A stretch of DNA of 64,000 nucleotides from Theocolax elegans (lineage: Eukaryota; Arthropoda; Insecta; Hymenoptera; Cerocephalidae): NCBI GenBank assembly GCA_026168455.1, contig CM047431.1, positions 976,098 to 1,040,097 on the forward strand. Direction: 5' to 3'. Both the position numbers and the translations under genes were made by a program. Shown piece by piece: positions 10,634 through 22,453 of this stretch; within the stretch, counting starts at the first letter, position 1, and every line of letters begins with the position of its first letter. Below the pieces are notes generated by a model. That model searched no databases and was not told where the DNA came from. It saw nothing but the letters and a program-made list of their open reading frames with translations.

Positions 10634-12173
10634 CTTGTATTAAGGGATCTATTTAATTAAATAATTAAAGTGGCGTAAAGCATTAGTAATAATTATTTTT
10701 TTCGTGTAGTTAAAGCGAGCAATAAGTATTGTAAGCGTCGAAGCGCGACGCAAATAAGCGGCCATATTGCCTTTCCACTCCTTCAAGCAAGCTCACACAC
10801 ACCGGAAGAAGCCGGTCGACCATTTTAACGGCCATTTTGATAGTTAATAATTGAACACGTGCACGGAAAATATAAATTTGTTTGTTTTTTTTTAATGTAT
10901 TATTTGCACTGCTTTGGATATTTTTGGTTATGAATAGTTGTTTTTTTTTTGGGTACGCTGGTTAATAAAAATATAAATATAATTAATTTTCCCTCTCCTT
11001 CTCCTAACCCATACAGCTATATGAACCAAGTAATAAATTTTTTTTTAAGTGCTTCTATAAGAGAATAATATATTTATTATTTTTCTTTTAAATTGTAATA
11101 CATATAAATTGATAACCAATTTGCATTTTATAGTTATAATTTTAACTCAAGCTGCTTGAAGCATAATTTATAATTTGTTTTTTTTGTAAGCATATTAATT
11201 TCCTTTGGCTATATATTATATATTAATGCTATGTAATATCCCTACTGCTATTATCACGTTTGGTTAAATTGTGTTTTTGCTATATTAAACAATTAACACT
11301 GATTGAATTAACATATACAGTTTGCTTTATTTATTTATTATACATAATAAATAATAATAATTAAAATTTGCTTGACCTGCTATACCCATTGCAACAAAAA
11401 TTTAATTTCTCCCTCATTGCTCCCCATAATAATAGTTATTATAAAAATAATACTGCATAATTTTTGTTTATTGTTGTTTGCTGCCTGCCTAACCCAGTTA
11501 TATATAAGCATAATTTGCACGTCGCTTGCACATATACCCCAATACTGATTGATTGTATTAATATTAACATTAAATATTTAAGGAATATTTTAGTGTGTAC
11601 ATAAGGCTGTATATATCTTTTCCCAGAATAATAACGCTGTATAAGATACAATATAATAATTGATAACCCATATATATACATATTTCCCGCTGTATTTATT
11701 TTCTATACGGCCCAGCTGATAATAAAGCAAGCTTATTTATTTTTTTTTGCTGTTTGTGGATTGCTTAGTGAAAGTGAATCTAATTTAATTAGCTTAGCTT
11801 GAAAATTGTTTTTTTTTCTTTTCATTGGTATTTTTTGATTTTTGCTTGGTGTGTTTAATTTAATTTAGTTATAATTAAACAAGAGCTAAGAAATTTCAAG
11901 GCAATCGAGCTAATAAGAGCTAATAATAATAACATCCTATATTAAATTAAGGAGGATCCCGTTTTGGACGTTCTCCGATTCTCCGGTTCTCCGGTTCTCC
12001 GGTATTGAGATGTGACTATTACAATCTTAATTAGAAGATCAGCTTTATGAATCTGGAAAAATTTTTTTCACATTTAGACAGGATGGCAAGTAGATTTTCC
12101 AGTAGATGCTGCGAAGATGACCTGGAGGTCACCCTGACCACCTGGACATCGTCTCCAATAAGCGATACTCTTC
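10634..12173 (+). mobile_element. untranslated leader and start of gag of the LTR element, truncated
   Basis: About 1.45 kb of AT-rich sequence without frames, then ATGGCAAGTAGATTTTCC at 12083, beginning a frame of about 30 residues that ends where the next repeat (X) starts near 12174. This fits a long 5' leader and the first codons of gag, cut off by a later junction. Gag identity is inferred from position only. Second copy 20787-22327. Confidence 0.4.
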
Positions 12174-12299
12174 GAGCTTCGCTCGCAGTTAAAAATTATT
12201 GTTAACATAATATTTCTTTACCATCAAATTACAATATAGTGTTATATTCAAAAAATTATTTTTTGAAAACTATTTATTAATATAATTTATAGTACTAGT
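12174..12299. repeat. X element, left part, interrupted by the TRIM
   Basis: Begins CTTCGCTCGCAGTTAAA. It continues after the TRIM at 13151-13470 and matches an uninterrupted copy at 34365-34850. The element tails into (TA)n. No coding capacity. Unit 2 copy 22328-22453. Confidence 0.65.
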
Positions 12300-12390
12300 T
12301 ATAACGGGTACGGATTTCGAGTGTCGGCGCAGGTTAGGTCCCTGAATTATCGGCGACGTTCGTCGATAGGACCAAGTCGACTAGCCGGGA

Positions 12391-12480
12391 TAATTGCGAA
12401 TGGTAGCGCAGTGGTGAGGCTTCTGCCTCGCGCTCCCGGGATCGTGGGTTCGCGCCCCGATACCTTCGTTGATTTTTTTA
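12391..12480 (+). ncRNA. tRNA-like Pol III unit inside the TRIM 5' LTR
   Basis: TGGTAGCGCAGTGG (12401-12414) fits an A box and GGTTCGCGCCC (12447-12457) fits a B box at tRNA-like spacing, with a T7 run (12473-12479) as a possible terminator. The same unit is in the 3' LTR (boxes about 13041 and 13087), in both LTRs of the unit 2 copy, in the minus-strand copy at 45257-45467 and in 52925-53085. It does not fold as a normal tRNA (GAGGC-TTCT-GCCTC has a 4-base loop), so it is a tRNA relic or Pol III promoter, not a working tRNA gene. Confidence 0.6.
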
Positions 12481-12512
12481 TTCCTTATATTCAATCCGTA
12501 CCCCGTTAGAAA

Positions 12513-12525
12513 TGGCGCCCAACTC
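12513..12525 (+). promoter_or_regulatory. TRIM primer-binding site
   Basis: TGGCGCCCAACTC, two bases after the LTR end, the position expected for a tRNA primer. It is identical in the minus-strand copy (45242-45254) and similar to the primer site of the larger element at 10618, which could therefore share the priming tRNA. Confidence 0.75.
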
Positions 12526-13150
12526 AAAAACCCACTTGCCAGAAGAGACGAAGTAGTTTATCTTCGCCTGGCTCATCTTGGACCGAAGTCGGTCATAAAC
12601 TCCCATCCCCACCACCACAGTCCCGGTGGATTTCCCCGCGAGAACGTCAAAAAGTGCGGAGGTACGACTGTAGGAGAAAAGCCTGTGTTTCTCTCTCCAC
12701 AGTGTGTATACGTATACGCAGTACACCTCCAAAGTTGGCACTAGACGTAGGGGAGCTTGAGTTTCTGAGATCTCAAGCGTGGTGGTGCAAACGCACGGCT
12801 ATCCCTAACAAGGCTCCCGGTACTCAGAAAATGGTCTTCTTGACACCGGTCGAGCAGGGACAACCTTCGCCTCTCTAGCCCAGGTGATCGAAGTGATCAA
12901 ACGGCTCCCCGAGGGCGTAGGTCGCGTTTGGGTGGGGGATATAATGGGTACGGATTTCGAGTGTCGGCGCAGGTTAGGTTCCTGAATTATCGGCGACGTT
13001 CGTCGATAGGACCAAGTCGACTAGCCGGGATAATTGCAAATGGTAGCGCAGTGGTGAGGCTTCTGCCTCGCGCTCCCGGGATCGTGGGTTCGCGCCCCGA
13101 TACCTTCGTTGATTTTTTTATTCCTTATATTCAATCCGTACCCCGTTACA

Positions 13151-13470
13151 TAGTAATTAAATAAATATTACAATTATATAATTTGTTGGGATAAATCCGT
13201 AATAACTAATAAAAGAATGATCATTTTTACTATTTATATCAATAACAATTTTTGTTATTCTCAATAATTAATTCTAATCTTATTATTTACATTAATACCT
13301 GATTAACGGTGTATAATTCAAAATAGATCGATTCATATTAATAAATTATTAATTATAACATTCTAATTGAAATTTAAAATACCACATGTACTAGGATGAC
13401 AAATATTAGAAGTTCAAATAGAAATAACAATTTGTTTTTACAATTTTAGATATATTGTATTGTATATACA
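13151..13470. repeat. X element, right part
   Basis: Starts with the second TAGT of the TRIM target duplication and continues the X sequence to a TA-rich end, with the same order as 34489-34850. Unit 2 copy 23305-23625. Confidence 0.65.
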
Positions 13471-13489
13471 TATATATACCCATTAAAAA

Positions 13490-14118
13490 ATCTCACTGGA
13501 GATCTCAGATCAAATCCCAGGTAAGATCTCATACCAAAAACGCATTTCAGCAATTTTTGGTTCATTACACGTTTCAAACCTTTTTCTGTCGATTGATAAA
13601 TCGCACTCTAACACTTTCTCCCTCATTCTCTCTCTCTCTCGCTTTCTACCTCTCTCTCTCTCTCTCTTTTTAAGTCTCGTCTGTTTGATTGTTTATTGTC
13701 TAGCGCCAGAAATTAGAAATAAGTAATAAGATTTTAAGTTATTAGTACTTATATAAGTTATTGTATATATATATAGAGAGAGAGAGAGTTGTAAAAAGTT
13801 GTAAATAGTTGTAAATAATTTAATTTATAATTTATAACAATTTCTGTTAACATTTTCAAGAGTAGTTCGTTGCGTCATGTCACTTTTATTTTGAATTATT
13901 GATCCCGTAATGATCTGTGATGAATTTTATTTAGTATTTAGTATTATATAGTGTTATAGTATTGTTATAGTAACTGTTATTATTAAAATATCTCATGCGC
14001 ATATATTGTATTATTCACCGTCGTCGTCTGAATTGTTATGGATGATATTGCAAATTTTATTATGTACCTTGCCTTAAGGATAAATCTCTCCTAGGCAATA
14101 ATAAAGCTTTTTCAATCA
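13490..14118 (+). mobile_element. 3' untranslated end of a CR1/L2-like LINE (L5)
   Basis: A noncoding AT-rich stretch ends in a stem TGCCTTAAGG...CCTAGGCA (14070-14097), then AATAAA, then TTTTTCAATCAATC running into a TC microsatellite. This 3' signature is shared with the LINE ends at 37966 and 41555. The 5' limit is unclear, and a TC tract also occurs at 13612-13672. Second copy to about 24272. Confidence 0.6.
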
Positions 14119-14185
14119 ATCTCTCTCTCTCTCTCTCATTCTCTCTCTCTCATTTTCTCTCTCTCTCTCTTTCTCTCTCTCTCAT

Positions 14186-14217
<32 letters not shown>

Positions 14218-14219
14218 AT

Positions 14220-14251
<32 letters not shown>

Positions 14252-14338
14252 ATTCTCTCTCTCTCTCTCTTTCTCTCTCTCTCATTCTCTCTCTCTCTCA
14301 TTCTCTCTCATTCTCTCTCTCTCATTCTCTCTCTCTTT
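14119..14338. repeat. (TC)n microsatellite
   Basis: Long TC tract broken by ATT at intervals, directly after the LINE 3' end. The unit 2 copy (24273-24488) differs by a small internal deletion and substitution, one of the few length differences between the units. Confidence 0.85.
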
Positions 14339-14369
14339 ATATTTTAGATTTCCCTGCTGCGAAAGTACA

Positions 14370-14475
14370 GGTCATAATCACCTGATTTTCAGCTGATTTT
14401 CAGTTGATTGTTATGCGAAAATCACAGCTGATTTTCAGATGATTATCACCTAATTTTCAGGTGAAAATCATGTAA
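14370..14475. repeat. cluster of degenerate GATTTTCAG repeats, direct and inverted
   Basis: CTGATTTTCAG-type words recur six times in about 100 bases, with the inverted form CTGAAAATC or GCGAAAATCAC between them, so the block can fold on itself. No coding signal. Second copy about 24521-24625. Confidence 0.5.
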
Positions 14476-14767
14476 TCATTGAAATAAAAAAACTTGATAT
14501 ATTCTATACTCTAGTAATTAAATATTTGAATAAAATTGTTATTAACATTGAACTGATCAAGTTTATCAAATTTATAATATTGTATTATTTAGAAAATATG
14601 TTATAAAAATAGTATAAATGATAATAAATAAATTATATGAATTTATTGGAAAATAATAATTTTAATATTAAGTTATAAAATATTTGATATAATATTTACG
14701 TACTTAAACGCATCTGTGAAGAAACAACTTTACACATTTTGTAAAACTCTCATAAACCCAACAGTGA

Positions 14768-14845
14768 AATGGCTCGGTGGGAAGGTGTAATCCTCCGGAT
14801 CGGAAGTTCGCGGGTTCGGTTCCCGGAGTTGTCGATTTTTTTTTA
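14768..14845 (+). ncRNA. tRNA-like sequence with B box and T-run terminator
   Basis: TGGCTCGGTGGGAAGG resembles an A box and CGGGTTCGGTTCCCG forms a proper T-arm with a 7-base loop, containing the B box GGTTCGGTTCC. A run of nine T follows (14837-14845). The anticodon arm cannot form a 7-base loop, so this is probably a SINE head or tRNA pseudogene. Second copy 24922-25000. Confidence 0.45.
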
Positions 14846-14934
14846 ATTTATTTTATTATATACATTATTTATACAAAATAAGCATTTATTAATTAGTTAC
14901 TTGTTTAAATGAGAAAATGCAGAATAACCAAATT

Positions 14935-15150
14935 ACTATATGGAAACCACGTGGGAAGTACATGAAAACCACATATAAATAACATAGGAATTATATAATT
15001 TCTACGTGGGAACCACCGCAAAATCCCACATGGTATCCATATGATTCCCGTTGGGATCCACGAGAATACCATTGGGAATCACATGATTCCTACATGACAA
15101 CCACATCGATTTCATGTGGTTTCCATATGGTTGCCATATGATAATTTTTA
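14935..15150. repeat. degenerate CACATGATTCC / GGGAACCAC repeats
   Basis: Short related words (ACCACGTGGGAA, CCACATGGTATCCATATG, CACATGATTCC) recur about ten times in both orientations at roughly 20-base spacing. Origin unknown. Second copy about 25089-25305. Confidence 0.45.
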
Positions 15151-15154
15151 CCAG

Positions 15155-15330
15155 GTATGGCACCACAGCGGTCCCCAATTCAGAACACTTTCGGATAAAT
15201 GCAGCAATTGATGAATGTTGTAAGTCATTGCTTTTTGTCCAAATAGTTCTTCAGTATTGGCGACAAATTCATGCAACATTACATTAGCTCGATTTAATTC
15301 AGCAGAGGAAATTGTATCTTGTAGTAATAT
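15155..15330 (-). pseudogene. CACTA/EnSpm-like transposase fragment
   Basis: Minus-strand translation is uninterrupted for about 58 residues: SAELNRANVMLHEFVANTEE, then a basic stretch, then MTYNIHQLLHLSESVLNWGP and LW. The Y-N-I/V-H-x-L-x-H-L...GPLW pattern is typical of the C-terminal part of animal CACTA-type transposases. It ends exactly where F2 begins and is repeated at 25308-25482 beside F3. A short relic without the catalytic region. Confidence 0.5.
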
Positions 15331-15340
15331 ATATATATAT

Positions 15341-16990
15341 TCTCTGTGACATCGAAGATGAAAAAAATAAATATTTCTATAACTGTGGGAATATGTTTTA
15401 GAGGTATCCAGTAGTTCTCCTGAATTTTTTCAGATTTTTTCTGGCCATTATTTTAAGTTACAGAGAGTCAAAGTTGACATTTTAGCACTTTTTTGCATTA
15501 TATGCCCATTTTCATGAATTTTTAGCTCCCAGGGGATGCATTTTACACTAAAAACAGTAAGTATGACTTTTTTTGTAAAATTTTCCGAACTTTTCATTAA
15601 AAATACTTTTAAAGACATAAATGTATGCTGTCACACTCTTGTAAGCCATTTAAACCTTAAATAGTGAAAATCAGCAATTCTGCTCCGGACTCTGGTAACC
15701 TAATACTAGTCTAAAAGATGTCTTTTTATAGTCAGAAACTGCCTAAAAATTTCCATAGTGGGTCTAAATCATTAAGATCACTTATGGTCAAAATATCCGG
15801 GAAAAGTGCCCCAAATATTAATAGAAATGTATATTTGTTGCCTTATAACGATGAATCTAGTAGCATGATCATTGCAAAAAAATTTGTGCACTTACCTTGG
15901 AGTGGTAGAAAGTATCTTCACTTGTTTCAGTATCCATCTAATCCCCTGTAAGCTGCTAAAAATACAAATATTATTATAAAATTATAAAAAATTATTTTTT
16001 AAACATTTATAATTCTGGATTATTAGTTTTACATCCGTTACAAGAATTATTATACTAATCTGAAGGATTACTATAAAAGTATCAACATTATTATTATTCT
16101 TATTCAGCAATACATTGTTTAGATTTCACAAACTTGTCACTTTCACGTTATCATATTATTCATTATAATTATATATCCGATTTATTTATATATCTTTTGT
16201 ATTAAATACATATATTCAGTTATTGTAATAATGATGTTTATATATTTATAGTAATCCTTCAGATTAGTATTATAATTCTTGTAAGGGATGTAAAACTAAA
16301 AATTCAGCATTATAAATGTTTAAAAATTAATTTTTTACATTTGTATAATAATATTTGTATTTTTAGCAGCTTACAGGGGATTAGATGGATACTGAAACAA
16401 GTGAAGATACTTTTCTACCACTCTAAGGTAAGTGCACAAATTTTTTTGCAATGATCATGCTAATAGATTCATCGTTATAAGGCAACAAATATACATTTCT
16501 ATTAATATTTCGGGCACTTTTCCCGGATATGTTGACCATAAGTGATCTTAATGATTTAGACCCACTCTGGAAATTTTTAGGCAGTTTTTGACTATAAAAA
16601 GACATCTTTTAGACAGTATTAGGTTACCAGAGTCCGGAGCAGAATTGCTGATTTTCACTATTTAAGGTTTAAAATGGCTTACAAGAGTGTGACAGCATAC
16701 ATTTATGTCTTTAAAAGTATTTTTAATGAAATGTTCGGAAAATTTTACAAAAAAAGTCATACTTACGTTTTTAGTGAAAAATGCATCCCCTGGGAGCTAA
16801 AAATTCATGAAAATGGGCATATAATGCAAAAAAGTGCTAAAATGTCAACTTTGACTCTCTGTAACTTAAAATAATGGCCCAGAAAAAATCTGAAAAAATT
16901 CAAGAGATCTACTGGATACCTCTAAAACATATTCCCACAGTTATAGCAATATTTATTTTTTTCATCTTCGATGTCACAGAGAACCACCCA
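15341..16990. mobile_element. F2: chimeric palindromic fold-back element
   Basis: Left arm up to about 15862 carries the variants of F3 (ATTTCTAT, CTCCTG, CCATAGTGG, GTGCCCCAAAT, CTAGTAGC), while from about 15885 onward spacer and right arm are essentially those of F1. F2 is therefore the expected product of unequal crossing-over between F1 and F3. Confidence 0.85.
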
Positions 16991-17338
16991 TATATATATA
17001 TATATATATCTACATATTTATTTAAACATTTTATTATTGAATTGAAAGGATATTGTTTCCAGGACTCATTGAAAGGAATTCTTTTTCAGATTTAATTGAA
17101 AGGAATTTATTACAGATTTCTAAACCAAGCTGAAAGGAAATTAATTTTAATTTATATTGAAAGGAAAAATTTTTTTCTTCTCCCCTCTGTTTTCAGTATC
17201 CATAAACAAGGACCAACTATCAATTTTAAATTAATTTAATATCTGTATTAAAACCTGTCCTGATAATTTTCTCCCCTTTAATAATTATAATCATTTATTT
17301 AAACAATTCACAAAATTAATTTATTTAAATATATTAAC

Positions 17339-18465
17339 TATAACGGTAAGCGAGTTACCGATCAGGTAAGCGACGCGAAAGAGGATATACAGCGCGGCGC
17401 GCGCACGAACGCGCGAGAATCGTGCGCGCCCAGCTGGGAGTAACGAGATAGAGTGCGCGCGCACGGCAACAACATCGTGTTGACGACGGCCGAGAGATTC
17501 TTTACGTGATAAAGAGTGTATAGAAAGACTGGTGCATTTAGTGTGTGGGTGTGAGGTTTTCTCCCCACCAATCTCACGTCGGCGTGCGGAGCAGCACGTC
17601 CCACAGGGAGTGAGAGAAGGAAGCCACGAGTCGACCGCCTTCCCGACCGTTGAAGTGAGAGAGAGATAAGCACGAGGACGAGCTATCTCTCTGTTGCCCA
17701 GTCGTTTCCCGCCGAGGCGAGATATTTAGATACGCGATAAGTGGTGCACCACGTTTAGACCCGCGTGTCTACCTAATATTTCGTGTCCTGATTTACCTGG
17801 TACGGTCCAGGTGAGGAAGCGTTCCTCCTTTCCCCCCTCTCGTGACAAATCCCGCCCGGGTAGACAGGTCGGTGGTTCGCGGGAGCCACTTCACGAGAGA
17901 AGGCGCGCGTGACGTAGGAAGCTTCTACATCAAAGCTCCCTACGTCAGAGATACATACGTCACGCGGTGTGACGTATAGCTATCAGGATAAGCAGCCGAT
18001 CATTCCCGGATCGGTTGCTCGTAACTCGTTAGTTAATAGGTTTTAACTACTTGTTTTCGCGCTGACCTCGGGGGTAGTCATCGGTACGACTCCCCGTAAA
18101 TTGTTAAAAGTTTATTTACAGTTAATTTGTTAATATTTAATTGTTTATTTAATAAATTAACTCGGTGAGATAAACTTTCTAGCCGATTAACGTCAAATAT
18201 CGATTGTTGATAGTGTTTTACCGGTTACTGTCCTATCCTACGAATACCACCCTCTCCGGTGTTTATCCTAGTTGGCAATTTTGGACATAGGGCCCAACAC
18301 ACGGTATCTAAGTCAAAACGAGGTGTTTGACGTTGTTAACGGCATTGCATGGGAATCAAAGTGATTCTCGGCCGCATCGTGGGACTGCACACTTAAGGTT
18401 GGTAAGTTGGGACAAATTGGGCCTAACCGTGGGCCTTACATTTCCCCAGTATCCACCCCGTTACA
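17339..18465 (+). mobile_element. solo LTR, second copy (unit 2)
   Basis: Duplicate of the 7183-8310 solo LTR, with one base lost near 17576 relative to unit 1. The same TAAC flanks are present. Confidence 0.7.
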
Positions 18466-19882
18466 TAACTCAGAATTGAAAAACACAGAATATAATCAAG
18501 AAGAAAATATTTATAAAGAACAATTACGAGGTGGTATATTACAATATCATTTATATTTATATTAACACATTATAATTGTATAATACTACCCAAAGATAAA
18601 AGTAAGTGGTGTGACACAGTGTTTATTTTTTAACCTCTAGACTACATTAAGAAGAAATATTAGTAAATACTTGAAGGTGAAAAGACATATTTAAAAGTTA
18701 CTGGTATTATCATTTATCAATATCTTTAAAATTATCTTGTGAATTAAATTATTCGTTATTAGAATATTGGTCATATATTGGTTAAGTATTGGTTAATTGA
18801 AAGGTATATTGTTATTAATTAAACTTTTATATATTTTGCTTAAACTCTATAGAAAGTTTTAATTAATTTCCACAAAACTGATAAAAAGGAAACTTCTTTT
18901 TTTTAATTTTCTTTAAATAAACAATGCCTATCCTTCCCGTGCTTTACATCAGTAAATGAACAATATAATAGAATAATAACCTTTTTATGTGTAACTTATA
19001 TTCCATAATAGTTTTCTGCAATTGAAAGTACTAAAATCAAAAACACCTTCCAAGAAGGTGTCAAAACCCGCAAGTATTGTTATTCTAATCAAACTTTGAA
19101 AATTGTTATCTGATAAATAAATTCTGCAATTGAATCTGACATTGTTATCTGATAATAAATAATTTTAATTCTAACTCCTTTATTTTATCTATTTCTTTGA
19201 ATTTTAAATAAACATTATTTTAAATATAACGAAAATTTCACATAAAAAATTTCTGCAATTGAAAGAACTGAAATCAAACTGAAATCGACAAGTATTTTGA
19301 ATCGTACCATAAATATATATTTGCTTGGCACATATCAAGACCGAGCGGCAGAACCCCTGGCAAACACCTACCTACCCGTATAAGCTAGACGAGTCCCTAG
19401 CTACACCTACCTATCCCCATACTATTGCCTAGTTACCTACCCGCACATTAACTACGTCCTGCCTACACTCACATACTAAATACCCCTTCCCAGGCACAGT
19501 ACACAAAACTGAGGTGGTCCTGGCGATGAGGACCTTGGGCGAGCTCAGACTATCAGGTGGGCTCCTCCGAGTCTGGCACTGCAAACAGGATATTCAAGGG
19601 AGACGATTACCAGGAAGCCTCCAGGACCCTCCGAAGCCTCACAGTAGCAGTCAAGGCGATGAGGTGGTACTCAGGCAGGAAGCCGAAGAACCTCCAACGC
19701 CAAGCAAGATACAGCTGTAAAAGGAATACTTCATAAGAACTAATACACAGTAAGAGAGTAAGGAGTAAGGAAGAGGATAAATAGCCATAGCCAAGAAGAC
19801 AAAAGACAAGTAAATATATGTACAGCTTAATATAATCATTACAGCTGTACAAGGAACATCATAGGGTAAATTGAGGTTAGGT

Positions 19883-20770
19883 TGCTGTACACAAACAACG
19901 TGTACAGCCGATCTTCCGGATAATCACGCATACAAATACACATATGTGTGTAAACCTCACGACCAAATAGCCACTTAGAGCCGTAGACGGAGCGGCTATC
20001 CATCAGAGAGGTCAACGTCGCCGAGGAGAGAGGAGTGACTCGGCCTCGAGCAGCAAGTGACGGCGGGTGAGCTTCGTACCTGAAACTCATGTCGTACCCA
20101 GTTGAAGAACGCAGTTAATAACTAATGAATTATTAGTTACCTGGGAAGAGGTTGTACCTCGTCTCCGAGACGGCAGCAGCACCAGGTCACCATCACGCAG
20201 TATACAGCAACATACAGCGGAGTTACGCCGATACAGCCTGAATACAGCGGCACTCGACTCACTCGCGAGACGCGAGATCGAGGTGCCGCGCACGAGTACG
20301 TACTGCGCAGGCGCGCGGTACGAACACGGGGCTCTCGAGCACGCCGAGAGCCAGTGCTCTACGGTCCGCCGTCCTAAACGGATATTCGTTAATATAGCGA
20401 AGCCGCAGAATATCGGGTAGCGAACGAGAGAGATAGAGAGAGTGACATCGCCATTGAGGGACGAGTGCCGATTTCCTCGATAAAGGTTGGTGAATAATTC
20501 ACTCTCGCTGCATACGGTACCGCCGAGTATCCGTACTAGTGTGTGCGAGATCCTGGTTCCCTCCTTCCCCCTCCCCTCCCCTAAAGCGAACCGATGCTAA
20601 GCATTTTCTAAGTTACGATAACCCGCGAGTTATCGCTTACTCGTCGCGAATCAACGCGGCTGGCGTCCACCCCCCTAAATTATTTGTTTCTTTTAATAAA
20701 TACTTATTTTATTTATAATTAATTGTTGACCCTATATAACCTGCACCCTGATCCCCAGTGCAGCGTTACA
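19883..20770 (+). mobile_element. 5' LTR, second copy (unit 2)
   Basis: Duplicate of 9730-10617, followed by the same primer-binding site at 20771. Confidence 0.7.
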
Positions 20771-22453
20771 TTGGCGCCCAACGTGGCTTGTATTAAGGGA
20801 TCTATTTAATTAAATAATTAAAGTGGCGTAAAGCATTAGTAATAATTATTTTTTTCGTGTAGTTAAAGCGAGCAATAAGTATTGTAAGCGTCGAAGCGCG
20901 ACGCAAATAAGCGGCCATATTGCCTTTCCACTCCTTCAAGCAAGCTCACACACACCGGAAGAAGCCGGTCGACCATTTTAACGGCCATTTTGATAGTTAA
21001 TAATTGAACACGTGCACGGAAAATATAAATTTGTTTGTTTTTTTTTAATGTATTATTTGCACTGCTTTGGATATTTTTGGTTATGAATAGTTGTTTTTTT
21101 TTTGGGTACGCTGGTTAATAAAAATATAAATATAATTAATTTTCCCTCTCCTTCTCCTAACCCATACAGCTATATGAACCAAGTAATAAATTTTTTTTTA
21201 AGTGCTTCTATAAGAGAATAATATATTTATTATTTTTCTTTTAAATTGTAATACATATAAATTGATAACCAATTTGCATTTTATAGTTATAATTTTAACT
21301 CAAGCTGCTTGAAGCATAATTTATAATTTGTTTTTTTTGTAAGCATATTAATTTCCTTTGGCTATATATTATATATTAATGCTATGTAATATCCCTACTG
21401 CTATTATCACGTTTGGTTAAATTGTGTTTTTGCTATATTAAACAATTAACACTGATTGAATTAACATATACAGTTTGCTTTATTTATTTATTATACATAA
21501 TAAATAATAATAATTAAAATTTGCTTGACCTGCTATACCCATTGCAACAAAAATTTAATTTCTCCCTCATTGCTCCCCATAATAATAGTTATTATAAAAA
21601 TAATACTGCATAATTTTTGTTTATTGTTGTTTGCTGCCTGCCTAACCCAGTTTATATATAAGCATAATTTGCACGTCGCTTGCACATATACCCCAATACT
21701 GATTGATTGTATTAATATTAACATTAAATATTTAAGGAATATTTTAGTGTGTACATAAGGCTGTATATATCTTTTCCCAGAATAATAACGCTGTATAAGA
21801 TACAATATAATAATTGATAACCCATATATATACATATTTCCCGCTGTATTTATTTTCTATACGGCCCAGCTGATAATAAAGCAAGCTTATTTATTTTTTT
21901 TTGCTGTTTGTGGATTGCTTAGTGAAAGTGAATCTAATTTAATTAGCTTAGCTTGAAAATTGTTTTTTTTTCTTTTCATTGGTATTTTTTGATTTTTGCT
22001 TGGTGTGTTTAATTTAATTTAGTTATAATTAAACAAGAGCTAAGAAATTTCAAGGCAATCGAGCTAATAAGAGCTAATAATAATAACATCCTATATTAAA
22101 TTAAGGAGGATCCCGTTTTGGACGTTCTCCGATTCTCCGGTTCTCCGGTTCTCCGGTATTGAGATGTGACTATTACAATCTTAATTAGAAGATCAGCTTT
22201 ATGAATCTGGAAAAATTTTTTTCACATTTAGACAGGATGGCAAGTAGATTTTCCAGTAGATGCTGCGAAGATGACCTGGAGGTCACCCTGACCACCTGGA
22301 CATCGTCTCCAATAAGCGATACTCTTCGAGCTTCGCTCGCAGTTAAAAATTATTGTTAACATAATATTTCTTTACCATCAAATTACAATATAGTGTTATA
22401 TTCAAAAAATTATTTTTTGAAAACTATTTATTAATATAATTTATAGTACTAGT

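Larger units (their letters stand above)
12300..13150 (+). mobile_element. TRIM: complete miniature LTR retrotransposon with tRNA-like LTRs
   Basis: Complete structure: TSD TAGT (12296-12299), 5' LTR of 211 bases (12300-12510), primer-binding site TGGCGCCCAACTC (12513-12525), a noncoding internal region, polypurine tract GGGTGGGGGA (12930-12939), 3' LTR of 211 bases (12940-13150), TSD TAGT (13151-13154). LTR ends are TATAACGGG...CCCCGTTA(G/C)A. The two LTRs differ at only about four positions. It has no coding capacity, so it needs proteins of another LTR element. An empty site exists at 34489-34492. Terminal-repeat retrotransposons in miniature are known from plants and, from memory, from ants. 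Confidence 0.9.
5181..15340. repeat. tandem unit 1 (~10.15 kb)
   Basis: Unit 1 runs from F1 to the left edge of F2. Everything from about 6200 to 15340 recurs 10152-10156 bases downstream with only scattered single-base changes and short indels, mostly in homopolymers and the TC tract. Unit 2 follows directly, and a third F element caps the array. An assembly duplication cannot be excluded from sequence alone, but the chimeric structure of F2 is what a real unequal crossover predicts. Confidence 0.9.

Noticed and set aside
12391..12480. A functional tRNA gene
   Set aside because: The anticodon arm has a 4-base loop, and the sequence lies inside every TRIM LTR copy. Kept as a tRNA-like promoter.
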